The position numbers and the translations under genes are program-made. Of a stretch of 64,000 bases of DNA, positions 54,203 through 64,000 are shown in pieces. Every line of letters starts with the position of its first letter. Position 1 is the first letter of the stretch. The notes beneath the pieces were generated by a model. It saw only the letters and a list, made by a program, of their open reading frames with translations, had not been told where the DNA came from and did not search any database. This DNA comes from Symbiodinium natans (lineage: Eukaryota > Sar > Dinophyceae > Suessiales > Symbiodiniaceae), in assembly GCA_905221605.1 (NCBI GenBank), contig CAJNDS010000091.1, positions 844,238 through 908,237 of the forward strand. The letters run 5' to 3'.

Positions 54203-54426
54203 TTATCCATGAGATTCGTGGGCAAATGACTCTATGAACATAACTATGAACCACTGACATTCATGCCTTCGAACCATACTAGTGGATCACACGTCGGCTT
54301 CAAAAGCTCCATCGACGCAGCGCCGAGTTTTGCCATGTAGCTGTTTCCCGACGGTGATAATTCCAGCGGCATAGGTGTACGACTGCTCAAGTCGATTCCT
54401 CCGCACTTGGTTGCAATTGACCATTT

Positions 54427-55527
54427 CTAAATCTTCGGCTGCATGTTCCAAGCCTCCCTGCACACTGATTGCATCGGCGTAGGCCGAAAATGTGTTTCTA
54501 GCCTCGTCATTGCTCTAGATCTTTCTTCACCGAGGGAAGTCTCGAGCGCATGCTCAAGCTGATGAATCTCCTCAAACCCTCGCCGTACTCGCCAGTGAAT
54601 CGCCTCAAGCCATTGAACCTCCTCGCGTCGAATCTCCTCTCGCAGTTGAATCATCTGTTGAAGCCGTTGCCGTTGAATCACCTCAAGCTGTTGAAACCCC
54701 TCTCGCCGTTGAATCTCCTCAAGCCGTTGAATCCCCTCTCGCTGTCGAATCTCCTCAAGCCGTTGCTGTTGAATCCCCTCAAACCCTAGCCGTACTTGCC
54801 GTTGAATCTCCTCCAGCAGTTGACCCTCCTGCCGTCGGATCTCCTCTCGCCATCGAATTTCCTCTCGCCGTTGAAACTCCTCGAGCCGTTGTTGTTGAAT
54901 CACCGCGAACCCTCGCCACACTTGCCTTTGAATCTCCTCAAGCCGTTGAACCTCCTCCCGTCGAAGGTCCTCTGGCCGTTGAATGTCCTCAAGCCGTTGC
55001 CATTGAGTCACCTCAAGCCACTGAAACCCCTGTGGCCGTCGAGTCTCCTCCAACCGGTGCCGTTGAATCTCCTCAAGCCGTTCAAGCTCCTCTCGCCGTT
55101 GTCTCTCCTCAAGCCGTTGCAGCAGTCGCCGTTGAGTCTCCTCCTCATGCCGTTGCAATTGAATCCACTCTTGCGATCGAGTCTCATCAAACCGTAGCCG
55201 TAGCCGTTTAATCTCACCAAGCCGTGAAATCTCAAGCCATTGCCATCGATTCTCCTCCTCAAGCCGTTGCCGGTGAATCCACTTTCGCCATTGAATCGCC
55301 TCAAACCGTTGCCGTTCAATCTCCTGGAGCAATTGCCATTGAATCTCCTCCTCGCGTTGAATCTCCTCAAGCCGCTTCAGGCTTCTCCACGCAAGGACCC
55401 CGACTAAGGCAGAAAAGAGGCCTGTGACCCCCGACAGTGCAAGTGCAGTCTTGGCAGCTCTACCTAGCAGAACTCGCGAGGGCCTCTCGGACTCAAAGTG
55501 AATGTGAAGATGCCCTTGTGTGCCCAA
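54427..55527 (-). CDS. Membrane-anchored coiled-coil protein with LEEIQR-type repeats
   Basis: A 366-residue minus-strand frame. A short N-terminal part is followed at about residues 26-48 by a hydrophobic membrane segment (TALALSGVTGLFSALVGVLA). From residue 50 to about 340 it is almost entirely Glu/Gln/Arg/Leu heptad-like sequence built on LEEIQRQ-type units, that is, a long coiled coil. Longer units contain a Gly-Phe break (RQVWRGFAVIQQQRLEE and RQVRLGFEGIQQQRLEE). The DNA is a 15/18-base minisatellite around GAATCTCCTCAAGCCGTTG, so repeat number probably varies between individuals. Plus-strand Leu/Pro-rich frames are shadows. The role could be a scaffold or tether; no enzyme domain is present. 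Confidence 0.6.
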   Translation of the reverse strand: MGTQGHLHIHFESERPSRVLLGRAAKTALALSGVTGLFSALVGVLAWRSLKRLEEIQREEEIQWQLLQEIERQRFEAIQWRKWIHRQRLEEENRWQWLEISRLGEIKRLRLRFDETRSQEWIQLQRHEEETQRRLLQRLEERQRREELERLEEIQRHRLEETRRPQGFQWLEVTQWQRLEDIQRPEDLRREEVQRLEEIQRQVWRGFAVIQQQRLEEFQRREEIRWREEIRRQEGQLLEEIQRQVRLGFEGIQQQRLEEIRQREGIQRLEEIQRREGFQQLEVIQRQRLQQMIQLREEIRREEVQWLEAIHWRVRRGFEEIHQLEHALETSLGEERSRAMTRLETHFRPTPMQSVCREAWNMQPKI

Positions 55528-55619
55528 CGGGGCCCCTCTCGCAACGCACCTCGCAACACGGCAGGAACATTGGAAGGCGTAAGCTCAAACATACTCTGAT
55601 GGACGACTCCCCCCTGTAA

Positions 55620-57020
55620 GCAGCAAAAAACATGCCAATCTATTGACAAAGCTGCTGTGGGTTTTGCCTCTCTGCGCAAATGACCTGGCATGAGGTGGCA
55701 ACACAAGCGGGAGAGCACGACTTTAACAAAAGACTGCTGCGTGAAAGACTTCACACACATCCCCAGCAAAAAACAACCATGTTGTTGCGCAGCAGGCTCC
55801 TGGCAAGGCCGCGACTTAAGATGATGCCTGCGTGGCTTACATGCGGGCACAAGCGGCTGCTGATAGCAAGTGTGGTCAATGCATTTCTGGCATAGCATAG
55901 GAAGGCCTACAGTGCATGAGATTCACGGCAAAAAAATCCTGTGACTTGCTGCTTTTCGCAGCAGAAGGACGTTCCCATGACACGAATGCATTGCAATCTT
56001 TAGACTTGCAATCGCTTCAAGTGAGACCCGGCCTGACTTCTGCATGGTTTGAGAGGCTGTCTTCAAGCGGCCACAAAGCCAAACCCGTTAACCCTGGACC
56101 CTAAACCCCAAAGGCCTGGGCAAACACCTCCTCCAACCGCTGTAAGCAGGTAGTTTGGCTGGCGAGTACCTCCAAGCACTGGACTCGGTGGCACTTGCGA
56201 GACTCGGCAACATAAACTATAGGGCACATAAACTAGGGCCGCCCAACACAAGTTCCGATTCCACGCAATGGACTGCTTGACTCGGTAGTTCTGAATTGAA
56301 AACTTAGGCGAGGGCCTCCGTCCACTCAGCATTCGTCCTGGGTCTATCAGAACAAGGACTGGGCCCAGAAAGCTGCGCGAAGCCCTCCACTGTCAGGCCA
56401 TTTGGCTGTGTTCTACTGCTGGGCCTGCTGTTCTTGAGTCGCACCTCAAAGCGACGACGCGAACTGATCACGGATTGCTGGCAAGCGGCAAAGCTGGCAA
56501 AGCTGATGCTACTCTGTGCCGTAGGAAAGCCAGTGCATGTATCTCAGGGCGCATCTTCAGCTTCCTGCGGCAGAAGAGCTTGCGGTCAGGCTATTTTTAT
56601 TGCAACATATCAAAAAACACAACCTATGACGACTAATCCTTTCTCCCCTAATTATTCCCTAATATTAAACGGACGCCCCCCCCCCCCCCCCCCCCCCCCC
56701 CCCAAATAGAAATTCGAAGTGTGTGTTTTAGAATTAAGGGTATATTCTTCTGCAAATGTCATGTTTTGGGTCCAAAGGGTTTAGGGTTTAGGCTTCAGAG
56801 TTTGGAGGGTTTGAGTACTGAATTAGCTTGCAAAGTGAAAGAGGGAAGGGAGCTTCAGGATGTTGGTTGGTTTGAGGGGATTGGGAGCCATCAAACCACC
56901 CCCTAATTCTGAATAGGGTGTAAATTTTCGGGGTGATTTCGGGAGGGTTTTCCGCAAAGCGTTTTTTTTGTAATTATAATTAGCGGTGCATTTAATAAAA
57001 GAGGGAAGGGATTAACGAGC
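55620..57020. other. Gap without a confident gene, with poly-C tract
   Basis: Between the coiled-coil and caspase-like genes I see only weak frames (minus strand 55,464-55,898 and 56,063-56,332). A poly-C tract lies at about 56,677-56,703. A short T-run and A/T-rich DNA near 56,960-57,000 precede a TTTAGGG array. The start region of the coiled-coil gene (promoter, 5' exons) should lie here, but no signal is recognisable. Confidence 0.5.
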
Positions 57021-57088
57021 GGTTTAGGGTTTAGGGTTTAGGGTTTAGGGTTTAGGGTTTAGGGTTTAGGGTTTAGGGTTTAGGGTTT
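57021..57088. repeat. Interstitial TTTAGGG array downstream of the caspase-like gene
   Basis: About nine and a half uninterrupted TTTAGGG units immediately beyond the 3' end of the caspase-like gene's last frame (stop near 57,126). Confidence 0.95.
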
Positions 57089-57125
57089 CACGAAGATCAG
57101 CATGGACCCCGAAGTTCCCCGAAGT

Positions 57126-57384
57126 TCACTTCATCATGCAACGCCGTGCGCTGCAAGCGGTCCTCTCATTTGCCATGCGAACCAGCTCTTCCAACTGAAG
57201 CTGCAGGCTCGAGTCACGGCTTGAATCCTGAAAGCTCTTCGCCACAGCAATCCGCAACCCGCCCGTGCCTTGGAGCCTCACAGTGACTTGCATGTGATGA
57301 TGTCGTTTCAACAGTACGTAATATCTAGTTACTAGTGTCGGCTCCAATATATGCCAGCGCTTGAAGCAAGCCCGAAACCCAAGT
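57126..57384 (-). CDS. Possible last exon of the caspase-like gene
   Basis: The minus-strand frame from about 57,340 reads TLVTRYYVLLKRHHHMQVTV, then QLQLEELVRMANERTACSAR, ending at a stop. It overlaps the end of the 564-residue frame (57,385-57,458) in another phase, so splicing near 57,390-57,340 is likely. It has a basic/His-rich strand and a helix; no domain is recognised. Confidence 0.4.
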
Positions 57385-58998
57385 CTAAGCACGGCCGAGT
57401 TGCCACGTTGCGCCCCTTCGTTCCACGGTGTCTTCGAATACGATGATCCTCCATGCATCAGTGGCTTCTACCATGCCTGAACTGCTGTCGAAGGTGCTTT
57501 CGGCAATATGCTGTCGTAGGTCCGATGCTCTGAGCCACAAGACCTGAGTCAGCGAATCGACTCCAGAAGAGGAATCAGGTCCAACCATGGTATCGAGCTT
57601 TTGAACCAGTTTGTAGATGCCTGCCGGGACTGCGTGCATGGGCTTCCAGCTAGGTTTGCTGGTAAGACTCCATCCATGGCCGCCACGACCTTCTATGCTT
57701 CCGTGGAGGAACTCGCAAAATGCGTCTCGAAACTTGCTTTGCTGATCTTTCGCCAAGGGCTGGCACAAACAGAACACCAGCCAGAGACTGCCAGGTGCAA
57801 GATAGACCCGATCTCGTATCTCAAAATCTGTGCAAAGCTGGTTGATGCATGCTGCAATGTTCTTCAGGTCGCCCTCGCACAGGCAGTTTATATCCAAGCC
57901 ATCCACGCACAACGCGTAGCGACAGCGCCGTTGCCCCGCTCCTGTCACATCCACCGAGGAGCCCTCATATTTTTCATACCACTGACTCAAGTCCTGGAGC
58001 AGGCATCGCACATCCTCCAGGACTGGAAGCTCCTCACCCGAAGAAGCATTGATTTTGCCAGGGAAACTTCCCCTCAGTGCATTGGCTACCGCACGGCGAA
58101 CTTCTTCGGGAATCACATCGGTTTCAAGACGTGGAGTGGGCTCTCTATGGTTCTCTGCGGCCTCTGCCCTTGCCTGCAACGTTTGAAAGGCATTGGGGGC
58201 AATCTCCAGCTGTGTGCAGAGCGTGATCACCTCCAGCTCGCGCCAAGGATCTTCAAGAAACCACGCCAGTCTTGCCTCAAATAAATCGGCTATCTCCCGG
58301 ATGAAGGAAATAGCATCTCTCACCTCCGAGTCATCACGCTCCAAAAACTCTTCGGTCCACAAGTCACAGGCGAATCTCAAGAAGTGACTTCGTTCAAAAA
58401 TGCGTTCCCTTCTCTGTGCCTCAGTCAAGGGCCACTCCTTCAGCACTGGTTCCAACGTAGCAGCCCCCAAGTTACAACGGCCCGAAGCGCACAGCCGTCC
58501 AAATGACAACTGCCTCGCCAGTTCTTGCACGCAAGCCACGAAAAAGTGCACGTCTTGAAAATGATGCTGCAAGCAGTGCTCGAGGGCTCGCTCAAATAAA
58601 CATCCGTCGCGGACGCCTTCATCAAATTTGCCTGAGCGCACGGGTATGAACAAATTGCTAGCGTCCGGTTGCAGGTCGAAGTCCTCGTCGTCGTTCCAGT
58701 CTGTCTGAAAGGCGCAGGCATCGATAAAGAGAACAACTGTGACACTCTTTAGCCCTAGCTGTTGCACAATTTTCATCACTGCTGGAATGAGGTAGAGCTT
58801 CGCACCAGAGGATGTGGGCTCAATGACTGTCCACTCTGGATCGTCATCCGTGGCAACAGCGTGCCCTGCATAATACACGAACAAGTGATCAACTTTGTGA
58901 TCTGCCATGTACTCTACTGCTCCAAGGAGTGCATTCTGAATTTCTTCGGCCGATTGATCGAGGATAGCAAAGACCGCATCGCTGCAAGTTCGAGCGCC
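57385..58998 (-). CDS. Caspase-like (peptidase C14 fold) protein, main exon
   Basis: This minus-strand frame carries the catalytic part of a caspase/metacaspase-like hydrolase, the family that cleaves proteins after basic or acidic residues. LFVYYAGHAV holds the catalytic His and VVLFIDACAF the catalytic Cys, both in family context ('YYAGHG', 'DAC'). The acceptor is CAG just before ARTCSDAVFAILDQSAEEI (about 58,998). C-terminal to the catalytic fold are a helical region and, around residues 380-470 of the frame, DLKNIAACINQLCTDFEIRD, then APGSLWLVFCLCQP. That is an alpha/beta pattern of the sort found in small effector-associated modules of death or defence proteins, a weak resemblance. Upstream frame residues (59,079-58,998) are probably intron. 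The N-terminal strand lies in the exon at 59,093-59,324. Confidence 0.7.
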   Translation of the reverse strand, partial: GARTCSDAVFAILDQSAEEIQNALLGAVEYMADHKVDHLFVYYAGHAVATDDDPEWTVIEPTSSGAKLYLIPAVMKIVQQLGLKSVTVVLFIDACAFQTDWNDDEDFDLQPDASNLFIPVRSGKFDEGVRDGCLFERALEHCLQHHFQDVHFFVACVQELARQLSFGRLCASGRCNLGAATLEPVLKEWPLTEAQRRERIFERSHFLRFACDLWTEEFLERDDSEVRDAISFIREIADLFEARLAWFLEDPWRELEVITLCTQLEIAPNAFQTLQARAEAAENHREPTPRLETDVIPEEVRRAVANALRGSFPGKINASSGEELPVLEDVRCLLQDLSQWYEKYEGSSVDVTGAGQRRCRYALCVDGLDINCLCEGDLKNIAACINQLCTDFEIRDRVYLAPGSLWLVFCLCQPLAKDQQSKFRDAFCEFLHGSIEGRGGHGWSLTSKPSWKPMHAVPAGIYKLVQKLDTMVGPDSSSGVDSLTQVLWLRASDLRQHIAESTFDSSSGMVEATDAWRIIVFEDTVERRGATWQLGRA

Positions 58999-59092
58999 TG
59001 ACAGATGCACAAGCACATGCAAGCCCCGGAATAGCCCTATAATGCTGATATCCTTACACCTCAAAACAACCGTGAACAAAAAACCTGTTCCT

Positions 59093-59324
59093 ACAAAACA
59101 ATCATATGTTCATCCTTGAAGACTCCGCGTCGCAAGGCGCCTTCTGCTTGCGGCAATGCTCTCTGAAGCCTTTCAGCGCACTTCCGTGCTTGCGGGATGG
59201 CATCTGCATCGGAGTTTCCGATCACGACCCACACGCACCTGGGAAGCCACAATTTTATAACTCTTCTTCTGCACTTCCAAGCAAAAAGCAACAGTTCCAT
59301 GAACCCAGGCCCTTCACAAGGCAT
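59093..59324 (-). CDS. Caspase-like protein, N-terminal exon
   Basis: The minus-strand frame contains VWVVIGNSDADAIPQARKCA, then ERLQRALPQAEGALRRGVFK. 'VIGNS' followed by an Ala/Leu helix is the first strand and helix of the caspase fold ('ALVIGN..Y.....L..A..DA'). It is followed by a short intron (about 59,092-59,000) and then the catalytic exon. The start codon could be at 59,324 or 59,300; the first residues (ELLLFAWKCRRR) may be non-coding. Confidence 0.55.
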
Positions 59325-59398
59325 GAATTCTGACCAACCAACAAACGCTCAAAGCGAATGCCTCCAGACTCTATCTGCAAAGAGGGCACTGAAAATGA

Positions 59399-59478
59399 CC
59401 CTAAACCCTAAACCCTAAACCCTAAATCCTAAACCCTAAACCCTAAATCCTAAACCCTAAACCCTAAATCCTAAACCC
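59399..59478. repeat. CCCTAAA array with a regular CCTAAAT variant
   Basis: Every third unit is TCCTAAA instead of CCCTAAA, giving a 21-base higher-order period repeated about three times. This requires amplification of a three-unit block (slippage or unequal exchange) after the first mutation. It lies just upstream of the caspase-like gene's first exon. Confidence 0.85.
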
Positions 59479-61185
59479 GAAGCCCTGTTCACCAGAAGGC
59501 AAGATGCTTCGGCAGCTGTGCTTCGCACACCGAAGCTGTGGACCTGCAGAGTGCTGTGTAAGCCTACTTGGTTCAGGGTACTTAGTGTTTAGGGCTTAGG
59601 ATTTAGGGTTTAGGGTTTAGGGTACCTATAACCCAATGATAAGTTTAGCTCTAACCCACTTAAAAGCCCCTCAAGTACCCCAATAGGGCTCTAATTGGGC
59701 TATAGGTACAGTTACAATTGGGCTGCTAAGTACCTGAACTTTCACAGTGCCCTTCATACCTGGGAACCTCTTTACCTACAGTTTTATGGGCTATTCCTAC
59801 TGATTACGGGTAGTTACTAAGCTACTAAAGTGTAGGTAGATAGAGTCCCAGGTAAGGTTCCGATGGAGTACCGTGTATGTACCTTCATCTACAAGCAGCA
59901 GATGGAGAGCCCCGGAGGACAGGAAATCAGACAGGAAAGATGCAGTCGCGACTGTGAACACAAGCTCAAGCTGTCAGGCGTGTCTCGAAGACTAGCGCGG
60001 ACGAAGTCAGGCGAGGCTGGTGGGCAGGTTTAGGGTTATCTTGGGTTTAGGGTTGAGGGTTCATGCGAGCCGGGGCTCTCGGACCCTTTAGGGTTTAGGG
60101 TTTAGGGTTTAGGTTTAGGGTTTAGGATTTAGGATTTAGGATTTAGGGTTTAGGGTTTAGGGTTTAGGGTTTAGGGTTTAAGGTCTAGGGTCTAGCACCT
60201 CCTACGTCCCTTCCCGGCCTGAAGAGGTTGGAGAGGCGGGAAGCCCAAGCTCGGGCGTCGACATTTATGTGCATAAGCAGGCTTTAGGGTGTTGGGTTTA
60301 GGGTTTAGGGTTTAGGGTTTAGGGTTTCGGGTTTAGGGTAATTATAGGAGCAGAAGTACTTCCGAGCGAATCCCCGATGTTAAGGCTTTACGGGTCCAGG
60401 GCTCGTGACTGAGGGCTGTGTATTTCCAAGATGTTTTAAGAGCCTTGTATGCTGCAGACTGTGTTTAGGGTTTAGGGTTTAGGGTTTAGGGTTTAGGGTT
60501 TAGGGTTTAGGGTGTAGGGTTTAAGAGAACGGTGCTGGGAGCCGTTTCGACGGTAAAGCTAGGGACTGGCTTGAGCCAAGAGCCTGATAGTAGGTTCGGG
60601 CGTTAGGGTGTTAGGCTTGGAAAACGGCTCAGGGTTTAGGGTTTAGGGTTTAGGGTTTAGGGTTAGGGTTTAGGGTTTACGGTTTAGGGTTTAGGGTAAA
60701 GGGTTTAGGGGTTTAGGGTTTAGAGTTTGAGTTTAGGGGAACCGAAGAACCATCCAGTTCCAAAGCAGTCCTGCGCGTGCTTTTAAAGGGGCTTAGCGGG
60801 CTCAGGAATGGAGCAGGAAGCTCCGCACACTGAATACAATCACCTCGCTCCTGCCCGAATCATCTTCCGGTCCATGCAGCTGGTGCCGTTTGGATGCAGC
60901 ATACTAGCGGTTTTGGGACTAACCTAGAGCAACCTATGTATACATACTACCCTCAACAAGAAGAGCCAAACTTCCCTTTTTCAATGAATTAGCCAATACC
61001 GCAGGGAAGGGCATTGGCGTGTCATGCGAAGTTCTTTCAGTCATTTCAGGGGGCCGCTGTGAGCTAGCTCAAGGTGGTAGACTGTGCGGCCAGAAGGCAA
61101 GAAAGGGCTCGACCTGCGGATTTAAGGTCTCCAGCTCAGCAAAAGGACACACCAATCCATATAGAAGCAGGGATGTGGGGGTTCC

Positions 61186-61267
61186 TACTTGGAGGTTCAG
61201 GGTACCCATAACCCAATCATAAGTGGCAGGTACAATTGGGACACTAAGTAGCATGAACTTCCAAGTA
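61186..61267. mobile_element. MITE family 2, short copy
   Basis: About 82 bp with TACTTGGAGGTTCAGGGTAC at the left and GCATGAACTTCCAAGTA at the right end, an internally deleted relative of the 48,709 element. Confidence 0.7.
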
Positions 61268-62001
61268 CATCCTCAACCACCCCCCTCTAAAGGTGACTCA
61301 CCAATCTATGCAAACGTACGCCCATCTCCATGACATTTTGCTCCTCGCGTGTCACAGGGCCTCACTCAGGAGCTCCTTAGATGAGCAGACGAAATTCGCT
61401 TCGGGTTTAGGGTTTAGGGCTTAGGGTTTAGGGTTTAGGGTTTAGGCTTTAGAGTTTATAGGGTTTAGGGTTTCGGGTTTAGGGTCAAGCCTTGAAACAC
61501 ACATTGACAAGCCTCTATATTTATGCTCGCCCCTCTCGATCGCGGAAAAAAAGAGCTCAACTGGAGATCAGGTAAGCTTTGAATAAGTTCAAAAAGGCAC
61601 AAGAATTTCCAGGAACTGCACAAAGAAACAAAGCAGCTTCAAAGCTGCGGCACTTGCACACACACACACACACAGAACACAAACCTAAAGCCCCTCAATG
61701 CTTCAAGGTCGCTTTCCTGCCCAGATAGGGAAGCCCAACTTCTCCCGAACCCTATAAACCCCCATAAACTCAATAAACCCAATAGAATGAGCCACACAAA
61801 CTAATTAAACGAATATAAACTCACCCCAAACCCTACACCCTAAACCCCAAACCCCAAACCCTAAACCCTAAACCCCAAACCCTAAACCCCAAACCCCGCC
61901 AGGCATCGCAAACCGCACGGGCCGCGGGCACCCTCCCGAGCAGGTCAAGGCGAGACTGAAGCGATAGGCCCTCGAAGCCCTCCCAGGGATGGCATCTTTG
62001 T

Positions 62002-62038
<37 letters not shown>

Positions 62039-63534
62039 CGGGTTTAGGGTTTAGGGTTTGGGGTTTAGGGTTTAGGGTTTAGGGTTTAGGGTTTAGGGTT
62101 TAGGGTTTAGGGTTTAGGGTTTAGGGTTGAAAGGTTTATAGGGTTTATAGGGTTTATAGGGTTTATAGGGTTTATAGGGTTTATAGGGTTTATAGGGTTT
62201 ATAGGGTTTATAGGGTTTATAACGTTTATAATGTTTAGGGTTAGGGGGGTTTTGGCTTTAGGGTGGCAACCCTAATTGAACCCTAAACCCTGATCAAGCC
62301 CTAAATAAACCCTAAGGCCTGAACCCCATGAAGCCTACAAGCTAAGCCCTAAAATGGCCCTGAGCCTTGCACGCTTCAACTCCAACTTCCCTAAGCAACT
62401 CCTAGCCTCAAAGGCGAGGCTTGTCTGGCGGCCCATTCTTCCAGTCAAGTAATAACAGGTTTCTCAAGTACAAGTACTGGGTTTACCTGGTGCCCCCCAA
62501 GTACCCAGAAATCAGGGACTCGGTGTACAGTACCTTAGCGCGGGCTACCTAGGGTAGACCTAAACCTAAAGCCTCAACTCGAAACCCGAAACCCTAAACT
62601 CTGAAACTGTACAAACACGAAAAAGCATCCACTCTGCACACCCTAAAGCCTCAACTCCGCCAACCTGAACTCTAAAATCCGTAAAATCTGTAACTATAAA
62701 CCTTGTATCCAATAAACCCGTATATAAACCTAAACCCTCAAACCCCTCAAACCCTCACCCCTCAACCCTCAAAACCCTAAGCCCTCAACCCAAGGCCGGC
62801 CTCCAGATTTCTCAGCGCCGCCCGGGGCGGCGCTGCCGGTGGCAGCGGAAAAGCCACGGAAATGGCGGACCTGGGCAGTTTTAGATGGTTTGTAGGGTTT
62901 GAGGGGCTTATCGGTTTATAGGGGCTTACAGGGGTAAAAGGGTTTTGGTTGTAGGGATTTGTTTAGGGTTTATAGAGTTTATAGGGATTAAACGGTTTAT
63001 GGGGCTTATGGGGTTTAGAGTTCGGGGTTTATAGAGTTTATAGGCGTTGTAGGGTTTACATGTTTACTTTTTTCCACTCGTTTAGGGTTGGTAGCGTTAT
63101 ACAGAGCTTAGGGCTAAGGTTTTAGGGTTCAGGCTTTATAGCGTCTAGGGTTTGTAGGGCCTGTTGAGGAATAGTAGAGCTTACAGGGTGGCAGGGCTTA
63201 GGGTTTGGGGTTCAGGGTCTTAGGGCTCAGGCTTTATTGAGTTTAAGGTTTGTGGGGCTTCTTGCTTGTTTTTTTTTTTGATCACGTTTAGGCGCATAGG
63301 GTTTCGGATGGGGTTTCGGGTCCGAGGGTCTGAGGGTCTGATGATTTGGGGGTTTGGGGGGCATTGGGGGTCTGAGGGTTGAAGGGTTTTGGGCTTGCTA
63401 AGCAGGCTGTAAGTAGGGTTCTAGGTTTGGGGACGAGAATTATCCTTTGGATGGGTTTGGGGTTGTAACCAGAAAAATTTACATCTATGTGTATATATAC
63501 ATGTATACAAAACAAGTAAATAGCTATAACTAAA

Positions 63535-63726
63535 ACTGAAACTATAGCTATAACAATAACTATATCTATAACTATACTATAGCTATAGCTAAAGCTACAG
63601 CTAGAGCCATAACTATAACTATAACTATAACTATAACTATAACTATAACTATAACTATAACTATAACTATAACTATAACTATAACTATAACTATAGCTAT
63701 AACTATAACTAGAACTAGAACTATAA

Positions 63727-63730
<4 letters not shown>
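63535..63730. repeat. TATAAC minisatellite
   Basis: About 30 units of the 6-base word CTATAA/TATAAC, with occasional CTATAG or CTAGAA variants, run into CT and TA dinucleotides. Open frames (Ser-Tyr or Ile-Val repeats) are artefacts. Confidence 0.95.
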
Positions 63731-63758
<28 letters not shown>

Positions 63759-64000
63759 CGAATACATACACACACACACCCTTAACCTTTATACAAACAT
63801 CTCAATCCTTGAAGAGGCGAAGGTAGACACATATCGGTATCTATATCTGTATCTAGATGTGTATATATGTATATGTATATATATATATAGATTTGAGTAT
63901 ATACATCCCTAAACCCTATAACGCCAAACCTGCGCATGTTGAGCTCCGCGACAGCAGCGCTGCTGTCTCTGTGTTCGTGCCCACCGGCTCCTTCCGTCGG

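Larger units (their letters stand above)
59480..64000. repeat. Right flank, part 3: telomere-like arrays, poly-G, no confident gene
   Basis: TTTAGGG arrays lie at about 60,090-60,180, 60,298-60,335, 60,463-60,525, 60,630-60,730, 61,403-61,445 and 62,042-62,126. The last passes into about ten TTTATAGGG units (62,131-62,222). A poly-G tract lies at about 61,999-62,038. Islands such as 60,800-60,910 (plus-strand frame MEQEAPHTEYNHLAPARIIF) could hold exons, but evidence is thin. Simple TA and CA repeats close the window. Confidence 0.75.

Noticed and set aside
54550-55197. Plus-strand Leu/Pro/Asn-rich frames
   Set aside because: They are shadows of the minus-strand coiled-coil repeats.
57601-58284. 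227-residue plus-strand frame
   Set aside because: It is a shadow of the caspase-like frame on the other strand, which has recognisable catalytic motifs.
63288-63779. 163-residue frame of Ser-Tyr repeats
   Set aside because: Produced by the TATAAC minisatellite and the adjoining simple repeats.

Overview
ORGANISM. This is eukaryotic nuclear DNA. The best fit is a dinoflagellate (Symbiodiniaceae-like), although no marker gene in the window proves it. The reasons are: plant-type telomere repeats TTTAGGG/CCCTAAA scattered as short interstitial arrays in both orientations through about 35 kb; protein-coding DNA cut into very small exons separated by roughly 1-kb introns; long homopolymer C/G tracts; and proteins of a dinoflagellate flavour (MKRPAA-type basic N-termini, divergent C5 cytosine methyltransferases, somatomedin-B exons, a caspase-like hydrolase). 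There is no prokaryotic gene organisation. Most coding calls are therefore exons or exon chains on the minus strand with approximate edges, not complete genes.

LAYOUT. (1) 1-8.24 kb: low-gene DNA full of interstitial telomere-like arrays, with at least one good minus-strand exon near 4.93-5.03 kb. (2) 8.28-36.85 kb: a discrete block, sharply different from both flanks. It is bounded by an imperfect terminal inverted repeat (16 bp of unique identity, 26 bp including the TA run, plus a diverged extension) and sits between two A-rich tracts. It is nearly free of TTTAGGG arrays and is peppered with one 7-base word, GTCTGAC. My hand tally is about 140 copies inside the block and none in the flanks. 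All clear genes in the block are on the minus strand. (3) 36.9-64 kb: telomere-repeat-rich DNA again, with three families of small inverted-repeat elements, a minus-strand gene with split somatomedin-B exons (about 42.9-46.1 kb), a minus-strand membrane-anchored coiled-coil protein (54.4-55.5 kb), and a minus-strand caspase-like gene (57.1-59.3 kb).

THE BLOCK AS A SYSTEM. From left to right it holds: a seven-copy tandem array (8.7-11.3 kb) whose core can fold into two hairpins, one supported by a paired compensatory change; a C5 cytosine methyltransferase gene with motifs I, IV, VI, VIII, IX and X visible (15.1-13.4 kb); a second, degenerate methyltransferase-like gene (17.6-16.2 kb); a foldback element lacking the 7-mer (about 17.9-18.5 kb); a long gene ending in a methyltransferase-like motif (22.7-18.8 kb); a BRCT-like gene segment (24.3-23.3 kb); a long hAT-transposase-like gene (about 30.6-24.2 kb) whose introns hold a GA microsatellite and a 100-bp/200-bp higher-order minisatellite; genes rich in Ser-Asp-Trp and Pro (35.4-31.2 kb); and a GGCCATGG-rich minisatellite just inside the right end. 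My reading is that this is a giant mobile element of about 28.6 kb. It appears to carry its own methyltransferase, a transposase-like gene and a dense self-marking heptamer that runs through exons in all three reading frames. The heptamer enrichment and its boundaries are seen directly. Mobility and the heptamer's function are inference.
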